A stretch of 64,000 nt of DNA from Acanthaster planci. Taxonomy: Eukaryota > Echinodermata > Asteroidea > Valvatida > Acanthasteridae. The DNA is taken from the NCBI RefSeq assembly GCF_001949145.1, contig NW_019091394.1, positions 1,320,231-1,384,230 on the forward strand. The letters run 5' to 3'. The notes beneath the pieces were generated by a model. It was not told the DNA's origin, did not search any database, and worked only from the letters and a program-made list of their open reading frames with translations. This document shows, in pieces, positions 33,701 to 48,700 of this stretch (the stretch's first letter is position 1; each line of letters starts with the position of its first letter). The position numbers and the translations under genes are program-made.

Positions 33701-36700
33701 ACATGCCACAAATGAAATTTGCAGTCATTCAGTGAATTCCAACAAGCAGTAATGCTATTGACAAGGGCATTGATTTCAAATCCCTAAGTCAATAAGCTTT
33801 GGCATTTCCCTGTGCGCATTCCCCTTTACACTTCTGGACAATAGTCCTTTGTGGCCCAGTCTGGCAGAGGTCATTTTCAGGTGTATGTTAATATCTTTTG
33901 CTTGAGTGGCTCCCTGAAATGTGACCAGGCAAATTGTGAGGAATGCCAGTTGGCAGCAGCAGCGGCCGTCAGCTCGGCTGCACTAGCACTGGGTGTAGGC
34001 TACAAATTGTTCACTTGAGAAAAGCATTTTGAAATGGAGATTGTATTAGTTACTGGGCTGGTTGGCATATTACACCACACCTAGCTACCCAGCACAGGCA
34101 GCTGTTGCCAGTGTGGTTTCACTCAAAATATTCAGGCTCCTCTTTACACAATCATATTACTCACTGTAGCACTACCAGAGTCTAAAATATGTCTACTCCT
34201 AACATTAGCAATCAGTGTGTACATTGTACTGACAGTCCCAAATCTTCCGACTTCAATATGACACCACCTAGGGTGTACATGTATGTAAAATCCTAATTGA
34301 ACAACAATTTGGTTGCATGGACTTCTACATGTAGTACATCTCTGTAGTGTATCTGTGTAGTTTAAAAATGGTATAATCCACTGGTATCTATATGTTATTT
34401 TTTTAATTTAGCTTTGTCACAGAAAAAAACAGGGTTGCATGTTTAAGAAAAACTTTCTTTTTAAAGTACTGAGATAACAGGTAACTGTACATGTAGCCTA
34501 CCCATAGGCTGTTGGTACACAGCTGAAATTTTTTTTTCTCACCCTATGTGAATTGTTTGTTGCATGTGGCACGCTTTCTTACCTTATTTTTCTCCGCCAT
34601 TCCAGAAATTCCCACATACAAAGGTCAGTTTTTGAAGATTAAAAGGCATTTTTTTTTTGGTGAGGATTACCAAATGCCCGGAAGCTCAGGAGCTTGGCGG
34701 TTAGAGCAATCCAAACAACTTGATTGGTTGGGCCTCCCAGTTTTTGAAAGGACCTATTATATTCCTCTTGCGGCAAAATTATGAATATGAAATTTGTCAT
34801 TGATGGGTCAGAAAAAGCCACAGAAATTTTTCCCTCAATACTAGAGCAAATCTACAAGAATTAGCACGCAAGCCAGATCCCTTGATTTTGAGATACTGAT
34901 AGGTAATCCTCTCATTGGTAAGGTATATGTATGTACATGTACTATGTAGAGGTCAGACTGCACTTTGCTGTAAAGAGTGCAACTTCATGTGTACATTATC
35001 ATTAGGCATAATGTACATGTACCGGTACTCTGCACACGGGAATAATTGACGCAAACATTGTGGAAGAACATTGTCTGATGACACACGTGGTGCTCTTAAA
35101 ATAGTCTCTCTGCTAGGGACAAAAAGCTAAGCTTTTGCTTTCATACATTCTTTCCCTTGCAGAAAGGCTTTTGTGACCCCTTCAAATGTGTTCAGGGACT
35201 ATTGTCTATCCGTCTGGTATTCAATTTAATTAAGGATACAGAGCCATACGACATGTACCATAGATGGCATCCGCTACTTTTAGAACTACCATCTTAACAC
35301 TTAAGGGTATTAACTGTTTGGACATTTCTAAGTAAATTTTATAATTTAGCGGTAAGTCACCCCAAGCTGTTGTACAATGGTTGGAGCATATGTGTATAGG
35401 CTTGGTGCATGATCCTGCACCTTCGAGCCAACTTTAATGAGAAGTAAGTATTTCTAAATGCCCACGGTTCATTTAGTGAGCGGGCTGATCACTTAACAAG
35501 TCTCTTTAATAGATATAACCAGCTTCTAATTAACTGTAGAAGATCCCACAATTGTGAGGCCAGTTCCCGCTAAGAAGTTAAACAACCGTTTCCGCTATTG
35601 TCATGCATGCACGCAGGGCCCCCTGGGCACTCAATGGCTGGAATGTGCAGGTTTCCCGTTAAAAGGACAAGACAGAAAAGAGAACCCATTAAAGATAAAC
35701 CCGCCCGCCGACTTTTTTTCTTCTGCGCGCTACGCCATGGGTCAACACAACTCATCAAACCTGGCTTGTACCAGTGCGTCCCTATTGTCGGCCTGACAAT
35801 CAGTGCTGGCCAGAAGAAGAGCCGGTGAATGGCAAGCGCGGGGTTCACTGCCCAACTCTGTGCCGTAGCTTGGGGCCTAGGATTGCTAATCCCAAACACT
35901 GTTGATGTGAGAGAGAAGGTCCTGTGTGAGGACTGTGCTCCTGGTCGGTGTTGGGGAGGCCTTTCAGGTAACTGGGCAGCTTGCTGCATTCATTTGCTGG
36001 TTGTGCATCAGATTAACCAGCCATGGCCGCTGGGTAGACCAGCATTGTGGACCCAAGGACACCCCCATCAATCTTTTTTTTTTTTTTTTTTGGCCCCTCT
36101 TCCTCTGTGGCTCTGGGAAAACTGTAAAGGAATCTGGGGAACTGAAGTAGCTGTTAGGTGCAATATTAGGGCTAATTTTTCATCAGGTCTGCACAATTCC
36201 TTGCACAGTGCATTGATGTATGTTTAATTGGGGAGCAGGAGGGGACCAGCGCCTGAAGGGGGCACAACAAAACCCCTGTCCAGCTACCCTGCAGAGTCAT
36301 GGTGCTGGAATACACACAGCCTCCAGCATTTGACAACCAACCCAACCCTTTTTTATTCTGTCTTCCTTATCAAACACAGACTGGTCCCTTTGCTTGCAGA
36401 AAAAAAGTTTGAACAGAGAGTGAACAGTGACAAGGGAAAGTCTACAGGGACTTCCCAACCACAAAGAAAAGTAATAGATAACACATCAGCATGCACCTCC
36501 TTAGATTTTTGACTGTGGCAGCAGAAGGTTATTCACTCTTGTGGAATGTTAAAAGCCCGGTAGTTAGAACAAAATTTATTATTCACTGGATGTGAAAACT
36601 GCATGCTCAGTCAAGACAAGCTCCCCTTGACGTGAGTTTCACTGCAAATGCTAGTAAACATACTAGGTGCTTCCATTCCTGAATTCACAATTAGTCTGTC

Positions 36701-39700
36701 TCAAGACAAACAATGCAGAAGTACATGTACATGTGTATACTTAAAAAGGCAGCATGTGAATTTTGGGACTGATGTACTCGTAAAAGAAACATCCGTGGAC
36801 ATGTAGAAACTGCTAAACTGCTGGTTGATGAAGTCGGTGGCAATTATTGAGATGTGGAACAATTATGTACGTGTAGTCTATTTATAATACAGAATTTCCC
36901 TCTTTTTTGTGAATCCAAATACCACCATATTGATAAGAGAAAAGGGAGTGGTTCACTTTCTCCTGACTTTCCCTTGTATCCTAGTAAAGGTTTTTGGCAT
37001 GGTCATTCAAAACTGAATTGAAAAACTGGACAGCAAGTCGTAGACCAAAAGTTTTTGTGTGTGTGTGTCTGAAGGTGCAAAATAAACTTACCAATAACAG
37101 GGTTTCAGTTTCTATTCATAATTCTTTAAAAGGGCTGGTGTGTACCACCTTTTTAGATTTGGAGGTTTTTTTCTTTTGAAGAAAGGCCATCAGTTCAACT
37201 TGATAGCACTGCTATCAAATCACTGTATTTGGATGTGGCACGGCGGACTGATGGAGTGGAACCCAAGCTCAGACAGACGTGTTTGCCGTCCTTACCAAAA
37301 GAACTCTCGCCTTGCTGTAAATTGGCGGGATAAGGCAGACTGCTCAAAAGAAGTTGACAAAGGATCCCAGATCCATCCAATTTAACCCACCCTTTGTGAA
37401 GCTGTGATGAATTTGTAATTGTATGCTTTTTGACAATGGAATTTAAACCATGCGTCTACAGCAGTTTTGCATGGCGACATTGGGCCTCCTCCAGCATGAC
37501 TTTATAGCCGGCTGAATTTTGGCGACCTGAAACTTTTATATCAGGAAGGGGAAGAGGAAAAAAATTAGAACAATGAATGCAGGGAGGCAGATGCCGTTGA
37601 CTTTGGTTTAAAGATTTAGAATTTTTCTTTCAATTCACAGATTGACCTTGGTTTCATTGGAACACGTCCTGTCAGCCCCCCTCCCAAACGAACAGTTCAG
37701 ATTTTTGTGCTACTCCACTTTCAGCTTTGCTTTTTGTGTTCGTAAAAAAAAAAAATAATTTTTGAGTCAATTTGAGAGCCTCTTTCTTTACCTACCAGAG
37801 AATTTCAGTAACTGCCCAGGAGTGGGAAATGCAAAGTGTTAAGCAGGTGTCTTGGACAGTCGTAAGTGCTTAAGTTATGACATGGCCTATACCATCAGGC
37901 AGTTTGACACCAAGCATTCATAATTTAATGCCCAGGTAGTTGATTGAACAGATCTGGATATTGTGTTAGCATGCCTTCACCTTATGCATCTGCAGAAATG
38001 CTTACATTTTTATCCCCCCCCCAAAAAAAAGTAAGTGCTGGGTAATTGAATTTTGTCCACTGGTGTGCTGGGTAACAAGGCACTAAAGACTTCCTGGGTG
38101 CACTCCCCAAGCTTCTGATACTTACAAGCTGTTATCCAAGTAGATTGGTTGTGACATAAATATCAAAGCTGATCTTTCACAAATCCCCATGCAATGCAGG
38201 GAGGTTTGTCGGAAGGTGTAAGCTTACCAGTAATATGTCAATTGCTATGTAGACTCTCAGACAAATCTGTTTTGAATTATTGTGTGATATTCGGAAAGGG
38301 TATTTTTACGAGATTATTTGTGTCTTGGTGTGTTTTTCACAGCTAAATTGCAGTATAATTGTGGTTTGATGGATAATGTGCAGAAAAGAGATTTGTGGTT
38401 ATTCTGTAATTTTTCTGTGGGTGTACTGTATATTTGGCCTCTCAGCCTACAATGTACATGTGCTTACATATGTTTTGCAAGCTTGCTTTCAGTCTTGAGG
38501 TAGCTTGCTGTGGCTAGGGCGTACATCACAAATCAAGACTTCAAGCTGAGACATAAACACTCAAGCAAATGACCAGTTTTTTATTTCATGGGCTTTTCCA
38601 GTCCTTGTCCCTATATTTAGGGGTTGGTGGAGCCATCCCTTTGTATTCTCATTTGATTGAATCCAGATGGGAATGGTCCCAGTCCAAGTTTAATTTTGAA
38701 AACACCTTTAAATTCACAAATCAAACAATTGGCAGTTCTTCTTTCATTGCATGTACATTTCCCTTTGGATTTTCCTGGTATAAATGCTGAAAAAAATAAT
38801 CCACTGGACAAGCTGTGACATTTGAATTTGCTTACAATTTTTTTTCTTATTTAAGATGCAGCAAAACAACTGAGAATAACAGGCTGAGAGCATTTAGCCA
38901 AATAAAATCAAAATCCACCCCATGGCAGGAAAACCAGAAATGTTATCCAGCACTAAAGACGCAGCAAAAATAGCCCAAGGTGTACCGTCTGAAATTAAGA
39001 CAACATCCCACACAATGAAAGTCCCTTCTGAAACTAACATTCTAAACAGTTTACAGTTTTGTGTTACCACTGCTGGGGGAGGGAAAAACTTGACGGTGCC
39101 GGTTTTGGCAGGTGCTGTTTGAGTTTGGTGCTGTCAGGGTTTGTGCAGTGCCAGCTGAAATGGGTCCTCAGTGACCGCCATTCATGTCTGTATTTATTGT
39201 TCTGTAAGGGTATGGGTGATTCAAGGCTGCGCCGTGCACTTTCCTCCCTAGTTCTGTAGTTAAAACTAAATTGAGGTCATTCTGGGGGCTCTTCTTGTTC
39301 GGAAGTCTGGCCAGATGTGATCTATTAATCCTCTATTAACGCCAGTGCACAATTTCTGCCTGCTGAAGTTCAGGAATAAATTTGGCAATATGTGTCTCAA
39401 AGTGAGACAAATGAAAGTGGGAGTTGAGCCGCCTCCCCCCCCCCAGTGTGATTCATTGCCAGGTTTAGCCAAAGTACTCCAGGGTATTTTCAGGCCTTCT
39501 GCACCTTAACCCTACAATTTGGGGACATTAAGTTTGTCTATATTATGAAGCAATGCAGACTTCATAGTAGTAAATGACATATGTCTCTTGCAGTTCATGC
39601 CAAGTCCATGGTAACGGTTGTTGTTCCAAACAAGACATTTTTATAACTTCCGTGAAGGGAAATGTACGTGGATGTGCGTGCTTGTCATGTTGATCCGTGC

Positions 39701-42700
39701 ACCTCCAGATGAGGCATACCCCTGACTAGTGCTGTGCTGTAGGGGCATTGTGTAATGTACTGTACTACTTCTTTGTACATGTTCTCCTTTAAAGTCAATT
39801 TGCACCCTGCTCAGTCTCTGTGGTGCCGTTTTCCACTGTGCGTGACCAAAGACAGAATGACTGCAGAGTGGTGTGCCTCTACGTGATTTCTCTCTAAACC
39901 ATTGACTGGCAGAATGGAAATTGTACAGGACTGTCCATGCAGGTTGCTCATTTGGTTAGTAGTCACATCCACCGGAGCACTGGCTTTGGCATGCCCAGAC
40001 TTAACATTTTCTCTTTTCATTCCCTTGAGCAAAAAGACGGGGGGGGGGAGAGGGAGTGATCGTGTTATCCCTAGAATTCCATGACTTTCCATTACTAGTA
40101 CCATGCATGTCGTACATTACCGTCTTTCAATTAAAGCTGTCATTGCATTCCGTTTGTGGTTCTGCTTGTTCTCGCAAATACAGTAATGCCAAACGGTGTA
40201 ACAGCAGGGAAGTGTTGAAAGGCACATGGATCATGTTGACTCTATTTTGGGAAATTAATAAATGTTTTGTGCAATCTGCAGGCAGCCACCACAGATTCCA
40301 AGCCAGTGAATTGAAATTCCAATGTCAGTAGCAGTAGCTAAAAAGAAGACTGAGTTGAAGTGTTTGATCTGAGCTTATTACTCGGACAAGTACAATATAA
40401 ACACATCTTGACACTAGGTATCTCAGTTGTTCATTTCCTTTGTTTCTTTTATTGTAGTCGAAAGTATTCAACCAGAAAAAAATTACTTCCTCTCATCACA
40501 GTCATTCAATGAAAATAAGAACCCTGTTTTAACCTTGGCACTTAGGAAGTGTATTTCAGTGGTATGTCAGACTGACATCACGGCATATTTCAAAGTGTCT
40601 TCCCATCTTGTCTGCACCCACCATCACTGGTCAGTTTAAGTAGCCTGGACATTCCTGGAGGAGCTGAAGGAATGGACCATGGGCACTCCATGGACCTGTT
40701 GGTGAGACAGAGGCATTGGATGTCTATTTTGATTGAGCCTGGCACTAAAAGGCTGGCAGGGCAAAGGTACATTAGTTTGAAGACTGGTCCCCAGGGCATT
40801 GTTGAAACCCCTCTTCCTTGCTACCATGAGGCAGGTTACTGGTCTGTGGTCTCTGGTCATGGCCTCTGACCTCCAGTAATAACAATTTGATAAGTCTGGA
40901 ATCTTCTGGTGTAGCAATATCCCCATTCTTGACCTTTGATGAAAAGGGATATTAAACAACAAGATTCAAAGAAATAACATGTACACATAGAGTTGGTATG
41001 CATGGTTATTTGTGTTAATTTAATTGGACTCTTCTGGGGAGGGAAAATTCTCTTGCAAAGCGCCTTTAGTGCATTCGTGTGCTGTTTCTGGTAAGATTTT
41101 TAGTTTGTAAGGACTGTATACTACCACATGCAGGAAATGGTACAACCTGAACTGACTTTTAACCACAGGCCATAAGTCTGAAGCCCATGTTCCCTCAAGA
41201 TTCTCAAGACTTCATGAATTTGATTTGTGTTAACATAAACTGTTTTAATTCAATAAAACAAATGCTCTGCCATATTGCAGGGGTTCGAGTATTTTTTTTT
41301 TCAAATTTCATGAGCCACAACAGTTTTGTAAGACAATACATTATTTAGGGAGGGCCATTACTTGAGTTCCCAAGAGTGCTGTGCTTGTCAGCATGACTCC
41401 ATCAACCCAGAAACCATGCGGAATTTGACATTTATAATCATTAGTAACTCAATAGGCACCTCCTGGAATATTTGGCTGCAGTGGCCCAATCAGAAACACA
41501 CTGGAGGCCGAAATCATTTATTGTTCAAAAACTGGTTTTTTACTGTGTGCCACCTGGGAAATCAGCCCCCGGGCACAAAATTCTGACACTTCTTTCTCAG
41601 TCGTGGATTTTACGACATCTTGTCGGTCCTTTTCCCTCCTGGAATTCTGCCGCCCTTGTTCTATGCCCTGTCTATCTCTTCTCTCTTCTGCTAGCAGTAT
41701 CCTTATGCCAATGAACCATATTCTCAAACAGACTGTCAAGAACTGAGGAGGCTCACTGGTGCTACTTTCAAATTGTAGTAATCATTTTGAATTTGATCAC
41801 ACAGCTGCAGAAAATTATCGGCTTTTACCCTGTTGCCCTGTAATTACAACATATGAAATACAGAAGTGTTAACCTCTGGATTTAATCACTGTTATTTTTG
41901 GATTCTAAAATCCATTTACTTGTGTGTTAAACTTGCACATTTTGATTTTTTTTTTTTTTTACTTTTTTTTAACTTGCATTTTTCATTATTAGAAGGAATG
42001 ACATTGTTATGCAGGTTGGCCTTTTAACCAAACTGTCTGACAAATAAGTTATTAATTTTCCTTTGCAAGCACAAACTTTTTTATTCAAAGCACCTGTCAT
42101 TTATCTGAATTGAGCTAGCCAACCATTATCAAGCTGTTGACCAGATTAATTGCTGAAATTACGTAAGGCACTGGCTTCTAGAATACCATTCAATTTCCGG
42201 TTTCTGACCTTAAAATGTGGGTGCCCTTTGTACCGTTGAACTTGTCCATCCCCCAAAATTTATGAAGGCTGTGATGCCAGTGACTTACCCCAGAAAACCC
42301 ACACATGGAATATCTGTTATTTGGCAGATGGCCTTTATCTGCATCCTCCGTCCCTCCGGATCCCACTGCATCCTTTTCCGTCCAGGTGTGAGTCCACGTA
42401 ATCGAGTGACCAATATCGGACTTCCCATAGGAAGTCCTTATGTTTAGAGAAACAATAAACCCCCACACAGGAGTATGCTGCTGTGAGCCAATTAAATCAG
42501 GTTCCAAAGGGTTTCAAACCTGTGGTGTGATATTACTCTCTACAAGAACCACATCCTTCCCACACCCTAAATCCTTGTTAATCAGAAGTGCTAAGAACCT
42601 TTATCTAACTTCTTTTGCTACTTTTTCAATCTTAAAACCAATCAATTGAGTTTTCAGCAGAAGTTTTATTAGGGCTGAGTTAATTCCAATAATTCACTAT

Positions 42701-45700
42701 TCGAATATTCAACCTTCAATTTGATTGAATATCCGAATATTCGGTTATACCGACTGGCAGATTGTTGAAAAACACTCCGTATACAAAATCGTTGCAATAA
42801 TGCACAAAACTGTACGTTTTAATGACTGTAGGAGCTTCTCACGTCTGGGAGTATCTCCAGCCACGATTTAGCAAGATTAAGAGACAAACAATACTTCTTG
42901 TCCTTTAAAAATTTATAATGAATAAAGTAATTTTTGAATTGTTGAAAGATTTCTGTCGTTTTCATTTGAGTCTACTTGAAACAAGCCTCCACAGAACAAG
43001 TTTTGTCATTTAAAACAAAAGAAAAGTCTAACTTAGGTTTCATGAATATTGCTTGATCGAATATTCGGATATTCGGCACAGCCCTAATTTTATTATCGGG
43101 TCATCCCGAAACACAACTGACCTGTGTACAGTTATTGTAAATGCAATCAGGAGAATTTAAATGTAACGTAATTTGAGTTAGTAATGATGACCTGTTTCCT
43201 TGTAATGCGACCAAGGGTCAAACACCTCTGACACCAATCTAACACCTCCTACATCCTTACCTCTTGGCCCTGCTTAAGAGTAATTTCGTAATGGGTCTCT
43301 GAGAGTCAGAGCAGGTGGCCCAGGATAGGAAACTCAAAACTGGATTATTTTTTACTTCTCTGGGGTCAAATAATTGGATTGCTGGCCAATATAAGATACA
43401 GAGTTTATAAAATAATAGACTTGTATTTTAGACTGTACATTCATTTGAAATTGCCTACTATGATACTAATGACCTTGTCTGAGCTAAACTTCACATACAG
43501 TATTAAATGGTTCCGATTCATGTCTGACAAAGACAGAAGTTCCCTCACTTTACCCTCTCTCAGTTTGTGCATGTGCATTTGGTTTTAGCACTGTTTGCAT
43601 TCTTTATAAGCATTTGTAGGTCTTATATGTTTAGACCAAACTCCTACATGTATCTTTGGCTTAATGTATGGTTTGATGTTCCTGCTGTTTGAAAAAAAAC
43701 AAACACACTGTCCACACAGATAAAAGACCTTGTGATGGCTCCTGCATGATTATGCTCTAGACTTTCCTATCAGTAGCTAGCCTTGCTGTAGCAGTTACTC
43801 TTGTGACTGACCACATCAGGTCCAAATCTCCAGATTGAGGGATCCAGAACTGCATGTACCTGTACATATATGTTGCACCATGGAGCTTAAGACAAAGCTG
43901 ATGCTGAATGGCCCATTTAGATCAGGGTGAAGAGTTTGAGTCATTTACTCTGAAGAGGTGGTGAGTTTGATAAAAGTTCCCTAAGTTCCTCTTCGATCTC
44001 TTCCAAACAGAGGAATTCGAAGAGCTTCTGGGTTATGGTGAAGCCAAGGTCCAGCAGAATTTCCGCATTATGTACGTGGCCATTGCCTTGGATCTGGACA
44101 ATGACATCAGACATCTATTCTCTGACCTCAGAAGTCACTTAAATGGGAAAGAGGTAAGCACTTACAAACAGGACAGATTTTGGGTTCAAATCAACAAGGG
44201 TCATACTAAGCTTTAAATAAGTTTTTGGCTGTCATGATTAAAAATGAATGCCACAACAGGGCTGGAGAAAGTCAGCTTACTGGGTGATTTTTTAATTTAA
44301 ACCTGCTCTAAGAGTTTTTACGTATGCACTGAGAGGAAATATTTGGTTTGAGAATAAATATTTCCATGCAAGAAGTCCACTCTCCATAGGAACTCCGTTG
44401 CTGAATTGATGAAACACATGTATTGAACAAGTGCATGATTACAGTTTCTGGAAAAGAAATTGTAAAAGCTTTAACCTGTAAACAGCAGTTTTAGCAACGT
44501 ACGTAATTACCGTTGAATTGATTGCAGGATAAACCAAAGTTTCTTTGATTTCTTTACAGGTAAAGATTCAAAGGAGTGTCAGAAACTTCTTTGATGAGCT
44601 CTTCCCCCTCCTGTACAGTCAGATTGACAAGTCGGCCGGCCGGCTGGATGCCCTCTTCTCCAGCTGTCTATCAGCCAAGCGGGCCATCATCCAGCCCTTC
44701 GGCGATGTCCCCCGCCAGATGGCCACCCTACTCTACCACTCGGTAGAGACCTCCCGTCTGCTGCTGCGGGCGGTGGAGCAGGGGCAGCAGGTGCTGAATG
44801 CCACCTTCAGCATGGCGCTGGGCAAGAAGTGCGGCCGGTCCCTGCTGGAGATGCGCCACTGCGGCCTGTGTCAGGGCCAGCTGGAGGCCCGCCCCTGCCG
44901 ATCCTACTGCCTGAACGTGGTCAAGGGCTGCCTGGCCAACTTCATGGACCTGGACACGTTTTGGGACCAGTATGTCACGGCCGTCATTGATCTGATTCGG
45001 CACAGCATGATGAGGGACAATGACCTCCAGCAAGCTATGAACTCCTTAGAATATCTCTTCAAGGATGCCATCAACTACGCATTTGAAAATGAAGGAGATA
45101 TCACATACGAGGTACCTGCACCAAAAAAAAGATCAAACACGGCAATAGTTTTTATGTACATTTCTCCAACCATTTTTTCAGAAATGAATGCTTGTTGAGC
45201 TCAAGTTCAGTGGGATCTATTCCCATGACACTACTGTGGAGGGCTTCTTAAACTGCATGTATTTCTAGTGAAATATGGGATTATGGGTACCAGACTTGCA
45301 AAGAGTTATTGAGTGACCAAATGTGGTCATATTCACATTGACAGAGAAGGCCTCTCCACAGAATGGAGCAAAGTCAACATCACCCAAAGAAATGCATTAA
45401 GACGTTTTGTAATCTTAACAAAACTTTTCATCTGCTCAAACTTTCAGGTGCACAGACTGTGCGGCTATCCCTCCCGGGGCCGCCCCTCACCCTTCAACGA
45501 GTTTGCAGCCGCCAACCCGCCTGTGGTGGACTTCCCCATGGTGCCCAACCCCAGCGTCCCCCTAGACGAGCGGCTGCTCGAGTTTGTGGAGAGCCTGGAC
45601 CGGTCGCGGGGCGTCTACCACAGCCTACCCGCCATGATGTGCACGGCGGACGAGCTGGGCTCTACCAGGGATGACGACTGCTGGACAGGACGAGCGGTCG

Positions 45701-48700
45701 GAGAGTAAGTGTGGATTTCTTTTGACTGTCTTACTACCAGTAGATTTCCTTTTGTGACAGGTGCCTGCTGACGGGCCTGGTGTTGCTTCGCTCTAGCAGA
45801 GTTGACTGGGTGGTAGTGATTACCCAAGGACTAGCCCAAGTAAACTAACGTTGTGTGCTATGTGAACATTCCCCCCTTCCACTGACCAATTTGAGAGGTT
45901 AGAGCACCAATTGCATGTGGTATGTCCAGCACCCATGCCACAGTAATTTCAACAAATTGACCATATCACAGCAGTGTATCACATGCTTCCCATGTTTCCC
46001 TGGTGAAGATTGTGGCTGGGTTAAAAGACGTTCCACTTCCTGTCCACAAGTGGAGTCCCTGCGATGCCCTGTCTGGTTACCTGCCAACTCCTTTTCTTCT
46101 CCGTATCAAATTTGGGTTTGTTATGTAGCCGCGTGAAAGGAGCTCTCATAGGTCTACCTAGGGTAATTTTTTTTTTAACTTGAATATTACGAGATTACAT
46201 CGGTATAAGTTGGGAAGGGTGTCTTAATCTTTAAGAAGCAACCCTGAAAAAATTGCCCTATTAAACGAAAATATCCTCCAGTACAGAGACTCAGTCTGAT
46301 GCGTACAAAAACAATATCTTTCCAACCCACTCAAGTTAAGGACTGATTGTGTTGATGTTTACAGTCTTTTGAGTATGCTCGTCTCCTGAACTATTTATCT
46401 GTGTCATACTAGTGTGGTGATGCCCAAGGGGGGATAATTCCTAACAAAAAGATGCCTGAACGTTTTCTTCAAGGTGGCGCACCAGTCGCACAGGGCAGCA
46501 TCTTTCTGTTTCGGTGACCTTCTTTCTGTGTCCCCGTTTTCTCTCCAAACAATTGGGCAAGTTCCTCCTCAGTGGAAAATGCCGTTGGTTATCCCCTAGC
46601 CCCCATTGCTGTGGGGATTAAGCCCCTACTGTTTGAGAGTCCCCCCACCTCTCAAGCATTCTTCACCTCTCTCTATTGTCTCGGTAACTTTAATTACCCC
46701 GATTAAATGACGGTAGGGACCATTTTTAGGGCTTTGTTTTCTTTCGCCCTGATGTTTTTTAACCGGGACCTAGGCAACCTGTCATGCATGTCACCCACTC
46801 AGCAACACGGGTGCGCGTTGTTCAGGCTATTCACTCTGTGCGTGGGCCTGAAAATTAGAGGACAATCCTATCTAGAGGGCTGGCAATCATGCGCCTGTTC
46901 TCCCATATCCTGCGATGTGTCTTCCTGCAGCTTCACAACAGCTGTCAGTATCTCAGTCCCGTATCAATTATTTGCTCAATCAAAAGGCTTGAAGGCTGTA
47001 CGGTACATTGTGAGGCAATAGTTTTGGCAGCTAGAATTTAGTTCGAGAAACAATTAAACAGACCTGAAGAAATTGACTTTTTACATGTGTTTTCTAAACC
47101 CTGTAGCAGGTGCAAATAGGATATTGTATATACATGTACATGCAGTGTATTCCATGGGCAGACAGACGCCACTGGTAGACACCAACGCCAAACTTCTGAT
47201 ACACACATATGAGTCACAGAAATGCCATGTTGCCAAAAACAGAATGCAGGTACCGGTATAAGACACAAAAAGAAAATAAATGACAGTCAAATTGAACCCA
47301 AACCGCACTCGATCGGCCTTTGGTTGAGTTGAACGCAATCGACTTGTTCTGCCAAGCACAACAAAGTCGACTTAAGCCTGCGCATTATCTTGCGAACCAT
47401 TATGTACCCTCAACATTCCATAAATAATTCAACAATGTCCTGTTGCCCCCTCAGTCGGCACTAAGCTGAACTCAATTACATTTTTCATAAACATTTTTAT
47501 CAAGAGGGTCGTTGTTGCCCAAGCGCGACAGTGTACACAAATCTCAAGAGGTTTCAAAGTTGCGTTTCCCCCCTTCTGTAAAGTAACTAAACATTTGGTG
47601 AACATGTCATGACATTCCTGAACTGAATTTATGACATTCACCCTCCCAGTATTGACTAATCGCCTGTCATGAATGCTGTTTATTTAAAAAGATCGCTGCA
47701 GAAGAAAAATATCCACCTTTGTGAACGCCAGAGGCGGAGCCAAGTGGCAGAGGTCAGAGGCAACTAAGATAATAGGTGAAAGTAAAAAGTAGATTTCACT
47801 CTCTGAGGTACATATTTTAAACTTCGAGGTTATGTCACTTGCTTAGTCCCACAGGCCATTGTGTGCATGCCCTGTTCAGACATTGACAGTCTGAAGGGGT
47901 GCAGACTAGTAAATAAGCTGCCATAGACAACAGCGATAAATATTCCCTCTTCAAAAAATTAGCAACAATACAAGTTTCTCAGGTGTTCAAGACACACATG
48001 AAATTAAAGCTCATTTCCTCATCGTTCAGTTTTCTTTCAATTTTCAGTGACTTAGCTGATGAGTTTGAAGATATTTCTCTCTAGAGATAATCACCCCTCA
48101 AAACAGTCCTGAGGCCCATTGCCATTTTGAAAATCGATGCCTACATTTCATTGCAGAGTAGAGCAATTTAGAAGGCCCCGTTTGGATAGATACTTTTAGA
48201 TACACAAGCTGGCAGTCCTGCCCCCAGATTTCATCCACCTTCTTTTCAAACCAACCAGTCCACGTGCCACAAAATGCTCTCATAGCATAGAATTTGACAG
48301 CCTACAGGTCCACGCTGGCAATTGTGGACCTATTTACTGGCCTAGGACCTGAAGGGGGATGGCAACTTGGCTTATCCGTTTCTTCCAGCTTTTTCACTGG
48401 AGATCCACTGAGAAAGCGGTGGATACGGTCTCTCTATCTGGCATCTCCCGTGCTGAAAGGAGACTGCACTGCGTAGCTTCCAGCACCCCCCTTAAAGCTA
48501 GGCACTGCAATTCAGGGGTGCAAGTCTTCGGGAGAGAGCCTGATTTCAGCTTTCATTTGAAATTTAGGGCTAATTTCAGGTCTTAGCAAGGTACCTGTAC
48601 TTGTCCATGTACATTGAGGCTTCTCCAGCCTTCTTTCCAGGCTCTGGACAAGAACTCGACTGGCATCCCAGATTGATTTCCTACATGAAGGTGTTGGAAT

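Larger units (their letters stand above)
23664..44010. other. Glypican intron 2 (20.3 kb)
   Basis: AT-rich with many TACATGTA and TACCGGTA words, several homopolymer runs (poly-T near 36,067-36,090 and 41,945-41,975) and a GC-richer island at about 35,560-35,900. The only structured element I can define is the MITE at 42670-43086. Open frames here are short and unconvincing on both strands. Confidence 0.6.

Noticed and set aside
44728-45033. Minus-strand frame of 101 codons within glypican exon 4
   Set aside because: Shadow of the GC-rich coding exon on the + strand.
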